The notes beneath the pieces were generated by a model. The model searched no databases, was not told where the DNA came from, and was given only the letters and a program-made list of their open reading frames with translations. Shown here in pieces: positions 44,186-53,010 of a stretch of 64,000 nucleotides of DNA (position 1 is its first letter; the number at the start of each line of letters is the position of its first letter). A program made the position numbers and the translations under genes. This DNA comes from Streptomyces akebiae. Lineage in GTDB: Bacteria; Actinomycetota; Actinomycetes; Streptomycetales; Streptomycetaceae. The DNA is taken from the NCBI RefSeq assembly GCF_019599145.1, contig NZ_CP080647.1:1426001-1490000 (forward strand). The letters are read 5' to 3'.

Positions 44186-44710
44186 GTGTCCACTGAGTCC
44201 ATCGAAGTGCCTGTCATCGCAACCGTGGTTGGAGGGCACACTGGGCGGCTCGACGACTTCAAGAGCGGGGTGGAATCGATCATCCGGCTGCACCCGGAGT
44301 ATCCGGTGGAGACGCTGCAGGGGATCGAAGAGTTCTCGCACATCCAAGTCACTTGGTTCTTCAACTTCGGATCTCCCGACGACGTCGCGCTGCACGCGCG
44401 CAGCCCTCGCGACAACCCGGCCTGGCCGGCGACGGGGACCTTCGTGCACCACAACCACCGACGGCCAGCACGACTCGCCACCTCGTTTCCCCGTCTTCTG
44501 CGCGTTGAAGGCCGCGACCTGCACGTCACCGACCTCGACGCGGATGACGGCACACTTGTGGTCGACCTGGTAGCGGTGTTCCAGGAGATGCTCCCTCGCG
44601 GCCCTGTCACACAGCCGTCCTGGCCCAGCGAGATGCTGAAGGACTACTGGCGAGACGTCTCCGAGCGCGGATTCGGCGGAGATGCTGATCCCCAAGGGGC
44701 TCGTCCGTAG
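44186..44710 (+). CDS. TrmO/TsaA-family protein
   Basis: A 174-aa protein of the SAM-dependent tRNA N6-methyladenosine family (TrmO; t6A37 to m6t6A37). Matching parts are GIEEFSHIQVTWFF, then ARSPRDNPAWPATGTFVHH and DADDGTLVVDL. The arginine-rich SAM-binding pattern is partly altered (HHNHRRPARL), so it may act on a different substrate. GTG 44186 is used. It follows the XRE/TPR gene on the same strand, 75 bp away. Confidence 0.78.
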   Translation: MSTESIEVPVIATVVGGHTGRLDDFKSGVESIIRLHPEYPVETLQGIEEFSHIQVTWFFNFGSPDDVALHARSPRDNPAWPATGTFVHHNHRRPARLATSFPRLLRVEGRDLHVTDLDADDGTLVVDLVAVFQEMLPRGPVTQPSWPSEMLKDYWRDVSERGFGGDADPQGARP

Positions 44711-44955
44711 CGCAGCGGCCCTCACCACGTCCACAGAACCAACCAGGCAGCGGCCATCGCCCGCGGGAATACCAGTTCCCCTTCGGGCGGCAGAAGAGAA
44801 CGAGCCTCGGTCCCACAGCATGGCCGCGTTGCAGGTTTGGCTTGTCCTTGGCCAAGTTCCGCCCGCCGGGCTGGTCCTCCGCGCGAGTGGGGGCGGTGCT
44901 GCCCTGCGGAACGTCGTCATGGGCCCATCGCATCGCGGGACCAGGCCCCGGACCA

Positions 44956-45004
44956 GGGGAAATCAGAGGGGGAAAAATCTGTCAAGGGGGGAAATCAAAG
45001 GGGG
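44956..45004. repeat. 17-bp direct repeat upstream of an XRE gene
   Basis: GGGGAAATCAGAGGGGG (44956-44972) recurs as GGGGAAATCAAAGGGGG (44988-45004), one mismatch and 32 bp apart, about three helical turns. A third partial unit, TCAAGGGGGGAAA, overlaps between them. Position 47-95 bp before the start codon suggests an operator or activator site. Confidence 0.55.
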
Positions 45005-45050
45005 AGCTGGGGCCATGATTGGATTCCACTCCCCGACAGAGGTCACACTC

Positions 45051-46292
45051 ATGGCAGATCCGTTCGCCGAACTGCTCCTCCGGCTCCGGCAGGACGCAGG
45101 CCGGACACAGGAGCAGCAGGCAGCCGCCATCAACGCTGTCTCCGGCCGGGACACCATGACCCGTCGAGAGATCAGCCGCTACGAGAAGTTCGAGAACGTC
45201 CCGACCGACCACACACTTGAGCACATCGCGGCGGCCTACGGCATCTCATTCGAAGACCTGCGGCGGGAGGCCAAGGCCGCCCGCGCCAGGAAGAAGAAGG
45301 AATGCGCCCGTGAAAAGGAGGACCAGGAGGACGTGAAGCGCCGCACGTTGCTGGAGGGCGCCGCCATCGGCGTGAGCGCGGCTGCCGAGCCCTGGGGGCG
45401 GCTAGCCCTCGCCCTCAGCAAGGGTTCCAAGACTGACGCGCCTTCCGCAGCTGCGCTCGTCAACCGAGCTGCTGAGTTGCACATTCAAGAACTCACCTTC
45501 AGCGCACGCCGGTTACAGCGTACGGTTGAGTCTCACCTTGACGCTATCACCGCAGCTTTGCCGCGTGCCGGCGAGCACGAACGGGCTCTGACTATCGCAG
45601 CCGGGGAAACCGCAGCCCTGGCCGGATGGGTGGCCTGGGATCTGGGCGAGACCAACAAGGCTGACGCCTACTACAAGGTCACGTCGGAGTGTGCCTTGAC
45701 CGCCGGGCACCCCCCGCTCCGAGCCCTGGCTCTAACCTATGCCAGCTACGGAGCTCCGACGCCTAAGGAGAAGCTGAGGCTTCTTTCCCAGGCAGCCCAG
45801 GATGTTCGAGGCCACGGCAACGCCACGGCCGCCGCCTGGGTGCTCGGCAGGCACGCCGAGGAGGCTGCGGCGCTCGGCGACGACACAGGGGCACTGCGTG
45901 CCCTGGATCGAGCGCGCTTCGCCTACGACTTCGCAGATCACACAAGCGAGCAGGCGTGGGTCCGATTCGTGACCCCTTACCGCATGGACTCCCTGGCACT
46001 CTCCGTGTACGGACAGCTGGGACGATCTGAACTGACCGCCACGGCCACCACTGCCGTCGAACGCCTCGGGGATGACCTGCCGGATGGAGGTGTTGTCGTC
46101 CTCGGCGATCTCGCTGCGGCGCTGCTGCGCGGCGGAGATGTCGACCAAGGCGTCTACGTAACACGACAGTTTGCGGCTGCGAGTCAGGCCAAGCCCAACA
46201 CGATGGGCAAGGAGCGGGCCCGAACCATCGCGGCCTGGCTTCCAGACAACGAGCGAGAACTCGCCGATCACCTACGGCAGTTCGCATCTTGA
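45051..46292 (+). CDS. XRE-family regulator with helical C-terminal domain
   Basis: A 413-aa protein with an N-terminal XRE HTH (LLLRLRQDAGRTQEQQAAAI, then MTRREISRYEKFENVP), a lysine/arginine-rich linker, a stretch RRTLLEGAAIGVSAAAEPWG, and a TPR-like helical array. ATG 45051 is preferred because GAGG lies eight bases upstream; an in-frame ATG at 45015 is possible. Preceded by the 32-bp-period repeat, so it may autoregulate. It is a relative of the other XRE/TPR proteins in the window, and its target is unknown. Confidence 0.83.
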   Translation: MADPFAELLLRLRQDAGRTQEQQAAAINAVSGRDTMTRREISRYEKFENVPTDHTLEHIAAAYGISFEDLRREAKAARARKKKECAREKEDQEDVKRRTLLEGAAIGVSAAAEPWGRLALALSKGSKTDAPSAAALVNRAAELHIQELTFSARRLQRTVESHLDAITAALPRAGEHERALTIAAGETAALAGWVAWDLGETNKADAYYKVTSECALTAGHPPLRALALTYASYGAPTPKEKLRLLSQAAQDVRGHGNATAAAWVLGRHAEEAAALGDDTGALRALDRARFAYDFADHTSEQAWVRFVTPYRMDSLALSVYGQLGRSELTATATTAVERLGDDLPDGGVVVLGDLAAALLRGGDVDQGVYVTRQFAAASQAKPNTMGKERARTIAAWLPDNERELADHLRQFAS

Positions 46293-46350
46293 GGCTCGTG
46301 CCACACTCAACGCGGGCTCATCCAGGACGCGAACGCCGTCACGCAGCGCG

Positions 46351-46674
46351 TCAGCCCTCGGTCGTCTCCGCAACGACCCAGGACAGGTAAGCACTCGATC
46401 CGCCTGTCACAGGAAGGGTGACCCACTGCGGCACCTCGTATGAGTGATTCTCGGCCACCCACGCTTCCAGCTCCGAAAGATTGTCCGTCGTCGTCATGTA
46501 CGAGATCCGCCACTCTCGCGCCGTCTCGATCTCGCTTTTCCACCAGTAGACGGCGGTAAACGGCGCGTCGATGTGAGCGCCCGCTGCCAGCTTGCTCTCA
46601 ACCGCGCCCCGAGCCAGCGCCTTCGCCTGGCCCTCATCGTCGATGGTCGTCTGCGCAATCACGAAGTCGGTCAT
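46351..46674 (-). CDS. cutA: Divalent-cation tolerance protein CutA
   Basis: A 107-aa trimeric CutA1-type protein. It has the N-terminal ferredoxin-like strand FVIAQTTIDDEGQA, KLAAGAHID, the central VYWWKSEIETAREW, and the signature ENHSYEVPQWVTLPV with YLSWV. Length and motifs are standard for the family, which binds divalent metals and may play a signalling role. It stands alone on the minus strand. Confidence 0.9.
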   Translation of the reverse strand: MTDFVIAQTTIDDEGQAKALARGAVESKLAAGAHIDAPFTAVYWWKSEIETAREWRISYMTTTDNLSELEAWVAENHSYEVPQWVTLPVTGGSSAYLSWVVAETTEG

Positions 46675-46752
46675 GTGACCCGACTCTATCCAGCGGCTTG
46701 CCGAGGGTGCGCGAGCCCCAGATCAGGAAGCGCCAGAACGCGACAGCCGGCC

Positions 46753-47055
46753 TCATTCACCCGGGCGAGGTCTCCTGTGCCTGCCCCGCCCAGCACTGAG
46801 CGGCTGGGGCAGGGGCGCTGGCGCAGATGACGTTTGCTCGGCCGGGGGGTGCAGGATGCGTTGAGCCTCAGTGAGATTGGCTGCGAACCCGTGAGGTTCC
46901 CAGGCGTGACCGTTCCACCGCTGGATGACTCGGGGCGCATCGGGGTGTAGGTGTGAGCCCTTGGGGCCGTTGCCGGACACGAGCGGGACAGCTCGAAGGC
47001 GTCCGATCTTCGCGTCACGGCGCTCCGCCCATTCCGACAGCGGCTCGTCGTCCAT
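46753..47055 (-). CDS. DUF6087-type small protein
   Basis: A 100-aa protein beginning MDDEPLSEWAERRDAKIGRL, with HPDAPRVIQRWNGHAWEPHG and a basic end GRGRHRRPRPGE. This matches a small Streptomyces family of unknown function often found near XRE regulators. It lies 75 bp downstream of the graspetide operon on the same strand and might be cotranscribed, but a part in the pathway is not supported by sequence. Confidence 0.68.
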   Translation of the reverse strand: MDDEPLSEWAERRDAKIGRLRAVPLVSGNGPKGSHLHPDAPRVIQRWNGHAWEPHGFAANLTEAQRILHPPAEQTSSAPAPLPQPLSAGRGRHRRPRPGE

Positions 47056-47129
47056 CTTGCTTCCCTACGCTCCGAAGGCTCCTGCCCCAGCAGAGTAGTG
47101 CGCCCCGGCAGGGATCGCTTCGTCCTCGA

Positions 47130-48299
47130 TCAGAGAAGGTGGTGCTGCCAACGGAGGGCCGGATGGCCTTCGATCCAGTAGCTGTGTGTCTCCTGCGTGA
47201 CACGAAGCCGCACAGAGGTGATGGCGGGGCTTCCCGCATCCTGCCACGCGGTGAGGGCCTGCTCGATCGTGTCCCACAGAGGCAGCGGGCCGCCCTGGCG
47301 GACCGTCCAGGTGCCCTCGTTCTCCGTGAACGATGCGAACGACTCGCGTTCCTGGTCGAAGATGTACAGCAGCCGGTTCCCTTCCAGCGACGTGGCTCGC
47401 GTGAAGTGCGCTCCGGGAGCGGCGAGTTGCGCGAGGAACGCCGGCATCCACTCCTCCAGGGACAACGGAGACACCTTGGACTCGCGCTCGCTGTCGGCGT
47501 AGGCGGTACGGGCGGACAGGTCGCCGGCGATCGGCACCTCCGCCTGGGAACGGGCCTGCATGAACGAGGAGCGACCGATGATCCTGCCCTCGGCAGTACC
47601 GTCCTCGGCGACCGTGACCTTGGCGAGTCCGGTGCCGTACTGCCAGGATCCGCCGACCGTGGCGAGGACGATGCCGCCCGGCTTGGTCTGGCGGATCCAG
47701 GTGTAGGGGATGCGGCGCACAGCGCAGGTGGCGATGACGCGGTCGTACGGTGCGCGGCGGGGATGGCCGAGGAGCCCGTCTCCCGTGACGGTCCACGTCG
47801 AGTATCCGGCTGTCTCCAGCGCGGCATCCGCACGGGCCGCGACCAAGGGATCTACCTCGACCGTGGTCACGTTGTCCTCCCCCAAGCGGTGGCACATGAG
47901 GGCGGAGGAGTAGCCGGTGCCGGTACCAATCTCCAATACCTGATGGCCGTCTTCCACCTCAAGTTTCTCGATCATGTCTACGACAGTGACCGGGGTGGTG
48001 GACGATGACGTCGGCGAACCGTCCACGAGGTCACTGGCCTGATCGGCGGTGAGGTGCCCGTCGAGCTGGGTGGTCAAGGACTCGTCGCGGTAGGCGATCT
48101 GCGCCCATTCGTCCGGGTCGGTTCCGACCGCCGTAACTGGCCGCCATCGGCCGCCGTCTGCGGGCAGAAACACGCCCGGGTTCAGGAACAGCTCCCGAGG
48201 TACGGCCTTCACCGCTTCTCGCCACTGGGGGCTGACGAGGACGCCGGCCTCGGTCAGGCGGTCGGCGAGAGCACGTCGCAGCAGGCCGGTGTCGGTCAT
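47130..48299 (-). CDS. tgmC: PIMT-like methyltransferase of the graspetide cluster
   Basis: A 389-aa protein related to protein-L-isoaspartate O-methyltransferase. The SAM motif is LEIGTGTGYSSALM, with VPRELFLNP at the N-terminus and a C-terminal extension of about 150 residues as in graspetide-associated enzymes. In fuscimiditide, a homologue methylates an Asp side chain of the cyclised peptide, leading to an aspartimide. The ATG overlaps the ATP-grasp stop (ATGA), so the two are coupled. Confidence 0.88.
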   Translation of the reverse strand: MTDTGLLRRALADRLTEAGVLVSPQWREAVKAVPRELFLNPGVFLPADGGRWRPVTAVGTDPDEWAQIAYRDESLTTQLDGHLTADQASDLVDGSPTSSSTTPVTVVDMIEKLEVEDGHQVLEIGTGTGYSSALMCHRLGEDNVTTVEVDPLVAARADAALETAGYSTWTVTGDGLLGHPRRAPYDRVIATCAVRRIPYTWIRQTKPGGIVLATVGGSWQYGTGLAKVTVAEDGTAEGRIIGRSSFMQARSQAEVPIAGDLSARTAYADSERESKVSPLSLEEWMPAFLAQLAAPGAHFTRATSLEGNRLLYIFDQERESFASFTENEGTWTVRQGGPLPLWDTIEQALTAWQDAGSPAITSVRLRVTQETHSYWIEGHPALRWQHHLL

Positions 48300-49255
48300 G
48301 GGGTGACTCCTTGCGTCAACAGTTCAGCAAAGGCGGCGGACATCGCAAGGCCGGTGGACTCCTCCAGCCAGCCCCACTGTCCATTCGGGTTCAGCTCCAG
48401 CCACCACAGGCCCTCCGTCTTGTCCACGGCAAGATCGAAGCTCCCTGATACCAGTCCGAAGTGATCCAGGTAGGCGAGGAGAGCCTTCTCCACAGGATCG
48501 GGCAGGTTCACCACGCTGTAAGTCAAGGCCGAGTAGTCCTTGCGCCAGTCCAGCATCCCGGAATCGATCCTCACGGCGAACACCTGTCGGCCCACCACCA
48601 GGACACGAATATCGGCCACTTTGTCCACGACAGCCTGGAACAAGTGCGGTACCACGCGCACGCTCTCGTCGATCTCGGATGCCGTGACCGGGTCGGCCCA
48701 TCCCGTCACGGGAACCCCGTCGCGCTGGTAGGGCGTCCAGCGGAGGGTCTTGAAGATCACCTGATCGTGGCTGGTGATGAAACACCGGGCCTCGGCCGGG
48801 TCGTTCGTCACCAGAGTCGGTGGCACGGCGAGCCCGAGGCGCTGGGCGGCGGCGAGCTGGGCGGGCTTGTAGTCGGCGGCAGCGTTTTTGAGTGGATGGT
48901 TCACCCAGAGCGGTCCGTCAAGGGCATAGAAGATGCCGCCAAGCCCGTGGCGGACGTGTGCTGCCGCGAAACGGGCGTCGTCGGCGTCGAGGTGGTCGAA
49001 GGTGGGCCACACCGGGCGGCGCCAGTACACCGACCGTACCGTGGTCAGGTCGACGGTCCGCGATGAAGTGCGGATCTGCCCGGCCACGAGGGACGGGAAG
49101 GTACCGAACCGCGCGGATAGCGTCAGCTCCGCGCCGATGTCAGCGGGGTTGAACCTGGCCACTGGCACGCCTTGCCGGTTCAGCTGGGCGATCACCATGT
49201 CGGCGGTGGGGTCGTCCGCCTCGGTGGCCACGAGCACCGGCTTGTCCTCAGTCAC
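48296..49255 (-). CDS. tgmB: ATP-grasp graspetide ligase
   Basis: A 319-aa ATP-grasp enzyme of the RimK-like peptide maturase branch. Features are MVIAQLNRQGVPVARFN at the N-terminus, VYWRRPVWP, the ATP-binding lysine region FKTLRW, DIRVLVVGRQVFAVRID, and the magnesium-site motif WWLELNPNGQWGWLE. It should activate Asp/Glu side chains as acyl phosphates and join them to Thr/Ser or Lys of the precursor (omega-ester or amide). The GTG start lies 3 bp after the precursor stop. Confidence 0.92.
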   Translation of the reverse strand: MTEDKPVLVATEADDPTADMVIAQLNRQGVPVARFNPADIGAELTLSARFGTFPSLVAGQIRTSSRTVDLTTVRSVYWRRPVWPTFDHLDADDARFAAAHVRHGLGGIFYALDGPLWVNHPLKNAAADYKPAQLAAAQRLGLAVPPTLVTNDPAEARCFITSHDQVIFKTLRWTPYQRDGVPVTGWADPVTASEIDESVRVVPHLFQAVVDKVADIRVLVVGRQVFAVRIDSGMLDWRKDYSALTYSVVNLPDPVEKALLAYLDHFGLVSGSFDLAVDKTEGLWWLELNPNGQWGWLEESTGLAMSAAFAELLTQGVTP

Positions 49256-49258
49256 CGG

Positions 49259-49513
49259 TCAGTCTTGCTCGGAGTCCTGGTCGTGCCCCTGGTCGGGCGC
49301 GGAGTCCGAATTCGTGGCCGTCTTCGTCTCGGTGCCCTTGCTGGTGCCGTGCTTGCCCATCTCGACCACCTGGCCGGCATGGTCCAGGTAGACGCCGAGC
49401 TGGGTGTCGGGGTCGAGCGTGACCGACGCGTGGGGACGGTGGGTGACCGTCGGGTATGGGCCAAGTCGGCCAGTGCCCCACGGGCGTACGGCAGCCTTGA
49501 CTGCGGTAGACAT
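49259..49513 (-). CDS. tgmA: Graspetide precursor peptide
   Basis: An 84-aa RiPP precursor of the TgmA type. The leader has VRPWGTGRLGPYP and LDPDTQLGVYLDHAGQVVEM, known family patterns. The C-terminal core from about residue 55 has Thr at 57, 61, 63, 65 and 67, then seven acidic residues at 62, 70, 74, 78, 80, 82 and 84. This Thr-then-Asp/Glu order is that of PIMT-type graspetides with ester links. ATG 49513 follows AAGGAGGCAGG. It heads the three-gene operon. Confidence 0.9.
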   Translation of the reverse strand: MSTAVKAAVRPWGTGRLGPYPTVTHRPHASVTLDPDTQLGVYLDHAGQVVEMGKHGTSKGTETKTATNSDSAPDQGHDQDSEQD

Positions 49514-49628
49514 TGTGCCTGCCTCCTTGATGACGGTGGCTGTTGCGAACCAGAAGTTACGGTCACCGCGGAGCGAGTAGGACTGACTGTGGGTACGGGT
49601 TTAGACGACCAAGGGCACAGGGGGCGGC

Positions 49629-50729
49629 ATGGCTGCGAAAGGAGCTGCACGAGGTCGTGCGGCCACGGGCACGATCGCCGGCTTCGTATTCCGCATCGCC
49701 CGGGAGAGCGCGCACAGCACACAGGCCGGAATGGCCGAAGCCATCGGCGTTGACCTCGCCACCTGGCAGGGATGGGAGACCGGGCGAAGGCCGCTCGCCA
49801 ATGTGAAGGCCGGGACACTCCTGAACCTGAGGCGCCGTTTGCTGGCGATGGGGGCGGACCCTCGCATACTGCACCTCCTCGATCCGGCCATGGACGCGGA
49901 CCGGATCATCTCTGCGACCATTCACCCGGAGAACACGGCACAGCATCCTCTCGCCGACTGGGTGCACACGCGCGATACGGCCGACATGATCGCGTGGGCG
50001 CTGAACGGAACGGTTCCCCCCAGCCTTGCGCGCCACTCAACGCCGGGACGGCGCGGTCCTGTAGCCAAGGCGCCGTTACTGCCCACGCTCGACCGCGGCG
50101 TGTTCTTCTCCCAGCTCCGAGAAACGGCGGAGTTGGCCGTACATATGGGAGAAGACGGGTTACTCCTTCACCGGCAGGCGCTCTACCTGTGCTCGTACGA
50201 CCGGACGCCAGAGGCGACATCCTGGATGGGCCATGCCCTGCACACGCGCCGTGACCTCATCACGGTTCGTGGCTGGACACCCCACTGGTCAACAGCACGC
50301 TCAACTGCGGTCGCTCTCGCTCGGCTTGGCGACCCACAGCCCCTGTTGGACTTCATCGACAGAGCCATGGCGGACGATGACGCCGCCGAGACGGCCAACC
50401 TCACTTACTGGGCCTACTGGCTCGGATCGATCAGGGAGCCTCAAGCGAACGACGGGTTCATGCGGCAGGGGCCAAACAACTGGGAACCCGTACGCCTCCT
50501 GCGGGGACTCGCCGCCGGTCTGCACCAAGCGCCGGCGTACGTGGACCTGTACGTTCACTCGCTCTGGGCCCTGCTGACCAACCACCACTGGCTGCCCCTA
50601 GCGGAGCCCGAACTGGCGGACTCGCTGTACGCGCACATCAGTGGACTGCTTGATCGCAACGGAATCTCCCCGCGATCGAGGCGGGAACTCAGCGCAGTGC
50701 ATTACGTTCTACGCGAGAACCGCGCATGA
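49629..50729 (+). CDS. XRE regulator divergent from the graspetide operon
   Basis: A 366-aa protein with an N-terminal XRE HTH (TQAGMAEAIGVDLATWQGWE, about 30-60) followed by a long helical region without recognised catalytic motifs. The 115-bp interval to the precursor gene is short, which makes it the probable local regulator. XRE genes often flank graspetide clusters in Streptomyces. The inducing signal is unknown. Confidence 0.83.
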   Translation: MAAKGAARGRAATGTIAGFVFRIARESAHSTQAGMAEAIGVDLATWQGWETGRRPLANVKAGTLLNLRRRLLAMGADPRILHLLDPAMDADRIISATIHPENTAQHPLADWVHTRDTADMIAWALNGTVPPSLARHSTPGRRGPVAKAPLLPTLDRGVFFSQLRETAELAVHMGEDGLLLHRQALYLCSYDRTPEATSWMGHALHTRRDLITVRGWTPHWSTARSTAVALARLGDPQPLLDFIDRAMADDDAAETANLTYWAYWLGSIREPQANDGFMRQGPNNWEPVRLLRGLAAGLHQAPAYVDLYVHSLWALLTNHHWLPLAEPELADSLYAHISGLLDRNGISPRSRRELSAVHYVLRENRA

Positions 50730-50749
50730 CACATCGGAGGACGCATCTC

Positions 50750-51331
50750 ATGGCGGACACAGAGCAGGAGCAGGCGAAGGGTACGGCAGGCTTCCTGCTG
50801 GAAATGGGGATGCTGAAGCGCGCGAAGCGGTCCGGGTGGTGGATCGCCGGGGTCAAAGACCCCGAGACCATCGCCGAGCACAGCTTCAGAGTCGCCCTCA
50901 TTGGCTCCGTGCTCGCCATGATGGAAGGCGCCGACCCAGCGAAGACAGCCCTCCTCGGACTCTGGCACGACACGCAGGAGACCCGCGTCAGCGACATCCC
51001 GCACATCGGCCGGCGCTACCTCGAAGCCGCCAGCAACGAGATGGTCACCGCAGACCAGGTGTCGGCCGCGCACCCCGCAGTGAGGGCCGGCGCCCAGCGG
51101 ATCGTCGAGGAGTACGAGACTGGCGACTCCCTCGAAGTGATCTGCGCTCACGACGCGGATAAGCTCGAATGCCTTCTTCAGGCCGTCGAGTACCGCGAAC
51201 AAGGCTGCGCGAACGTCCAGCCCTGGATCGACAGCAGCCTCGCAAAGCTCAAGACAGCCGCTGCCCAGTCCCTCGCCGAGGCCGCGCTCAACATGAGCTC
51301 CATCGAATGGCAGCAGACGTACCTTCCCTGA
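50750..51331 (+). CDS. HD-domain phosphohydrolase (YfbR-like)
   Basis: A 193-aa HD-domain protein with metal ligands in AEHSFRVALI, LLGLWHDTQETR, and AHDADKLECLLQA, as in YfbR/5'-deoxynucleotidase-type enzymes that dephosphorylate dNMPs. The ATG at 50750 has GGAGG nine bases upstream; an ATG at 50726 overlapping the XRE stop is an alternative. A nucleotide 5'-phosphatase fits but is inference. Confidence 0.85.
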   Translation: MADTEQEQAKGTAGFLLEMGMLKRAKRSGWWIAGVKDPETIAEHSFRVALIGSVLAMMEGADPAKTALLGLWHDTQETRVSDIPHIGRRYLEAASNEMVTADQVSAAHPAVRAGAQRIVEEYETGDSLEVICAHDADKLECLLQAVEYREQGCANVQPWIDSSLAKLKTAAAQSLAEAALNMSSIEWQQTYLP

Positions 51332-51343
51332 CCTGGCCGCCTG

Positions 51344-52095
51344 GAGCCAGAACTGTTCACGGCAGTCGGTCGCTTCGCGATCGTTATGGGGGCGAGCGCC
51401 TTTGATGCATACGAGCACACCGACGCCCACTACTACCTGAGCGAAGGCGTCAAATGCGCCGATTCCGCCGGAAACTGGCACCTTCGGGCGTCGGGCATGA
51501 ACTGGTTGGCCCGTCAGGCCATCTGGGGGTGGAGAACCTGACGATGGATTGACTCACGCTGAGAACGGCCTGGTGCGCTCCGATCGCCTGACGCCGAAGG
51601 AACAGGCGATGTTGCACAACGCCCGTGTCCGCGCCCACGCCAAGATGAGGAACACCGACGAAGCGGTTCGCGCGATTGGCCGTTCAGACGAGATCTTCTC
51701 TCACGCCACTGAGGGAGAAGACACCCCCTGGATGGCCTACTACGACCACGCACAGCATCACGGTGACACAGGCCACGCATTCTTCGACCTGGCTCTCCTC
51801 GCCGGCCACCGTCCATCTGCGGCGGCCGAGCGCCTGGAAATCGCGATCAAAGAGCACGGAGACGGATACGTTCGATCTCGGGGCACTCTCCGGGACGAAG
51901 CTCGCATCACTCAAAATGACCACCGGCGACCCGGAGGAAGCCGTGTCGGTTGGTCACCGTGCCCTCGACGAGGTTGGGCGTCTTCGATCGCGACAGGCCA
52001 TTGACGACGTACAGGAGTTGCGACGCATCGCGGCTTCACGCAGCCGCAACACGGGAGTCGCTGATCTACGCTGCGAGAACACGGAAAGACCCTAA
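51344..52095 (+). pseudogene. Decayed XRE/TPR regulator (3' half, two frameshifts)
   Basis: Three frames carry successive pieces of the TPR part of a Streptomyces XRE/TPR regulator: AFDAYEHTDAHYYLSEGV... ending at a stop near 51541; AENGLVRSDRLTPKEQAMLH from about 51528; and GTKLASLKMTTGDPEEAV to 52095, entered near 51880. Order and content match intact relatives, so one gene has suffered at least two single-base changes. The N-terminal HTH is missing. It is probably not functional. Confidence 0.78.
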
Positions 52096-52710
52096 TTCCT
52101 GCAGAGCAGCGGGCGATTACGAATAAGCCGTCCGCGGACTGCTTGTTGCACACACCCCATTCCAGGACGTCAACGACTCATCGACCTGGCGGCCGACCTC
52201 GGACTCCTGGACAGCACTGCCGAAGAGCAGGGAACCCGCGCTGGCAGCGTAGCCCTACCAGGAGTCCCTCTTCATCTTTGACCGTCGGCTCCGCAAGAGC
52301 GTTTGCCGTCAGGAGCCAGCTGGCGCTGTCGTCGTCGCATCCGCAGCCCACCTGGACGCCGCCCAGCCAGGCTCCGCACGCCAAGTTCTATACATATGTT
52401 TACGACATTTGTTCGCATAAGCGAGCGAATCGGTCGAATCATTGCTGTCGCTTCCGGATCACTTGAGCTACCGTTCAGCCCTGTCCATAAACACCTGTAG
52501 ATGGATGGCTCTGGCGCACTCGGATGCCGAGTACGGCGCCCCAGCCGAACCCACCACGGGTGGAGCGACGTGGCTACAGGAGGCACAGTCTTGCCGGATG
52601 CCAGGTTCAGAAGTGCGAGGGTTTCGGCTTCGAGTTCTTCCGACATAGCGGGCTCGGGTGCCCCGATCAGCAAGTCGAATAAGGCACCCGAAAACCCTCA
52701 TTCGGATTCC
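52096..52710. other. Gene-poor stretch with an AT-rich patch
   Basis: No convincing gene. Near 52386-52430 the sequence becomes AT-rich for this genome (TATACATATGTTTACGAC) and includes TTCGC...GCGAA around 52416-52433. It lies just upstream of the excisionase-like gene and could hold its promoter. Confidence 0.4.
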
Positions 52711-52965
52711 GTGGATCGCTATATGATGCCCCGTGAGGTGGAACACCGACTTGGCATTTCACCTTCAACGCGGCGCCGGTGGACCAATCGCGGTCTTCTG
52801 CGCGCCTACCCTCTTGGCCCGCACTACCGACCCGGCCCAGGAGGCAACCGGGAAGGAAACAGGAATGGCAGCCGGGTGCGCTATAGCGAGAAGCAGGTCA
52901 ACGACCTTTTCGAGCGCATCAAGAGGGGCGAACTCGCCCACTCACCCAAACCGCTGGATCCCTAA
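52711..52965 (+). CDS. Excisionase-like small HTH protein
   Basis: An 84-aa protein with a MerR/excisionase-type HTH: MMPREVEHRLGISPSTRRRW, then NRGLLRAYPLGPHYR and VRYSEKQVNDLF. Such genes precede integrase genes in actinobacterial integrative elements and direct excision. The GTG at 52711 is a possible start; ATG 52723 or 52726 would also leave the domain whole. It lies 45 bp upstream of the integrase gene. Confidence 0.72.
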   Translation: MDRYMMPREVEHRLGISPSTRRRWTNRGLLRAYPLGPHYRPGPGGNREGNRNGSRVRYSEKQVNDLFERIKRGELAHSPKPLDP

Positions 52966-53010
52966 GCGCTAGGGCTGAGAAAGGTTGGACTTCTCCCACG
53001 GAAGGGACAT

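Noticed and set aside
42446..44920. Very long minus-strand frame (824 codons) over the XRE/TPR and TrmO-like genes
   Set aside because: No recognisable domain, and the plus-strand genes have good starts and family motifs.
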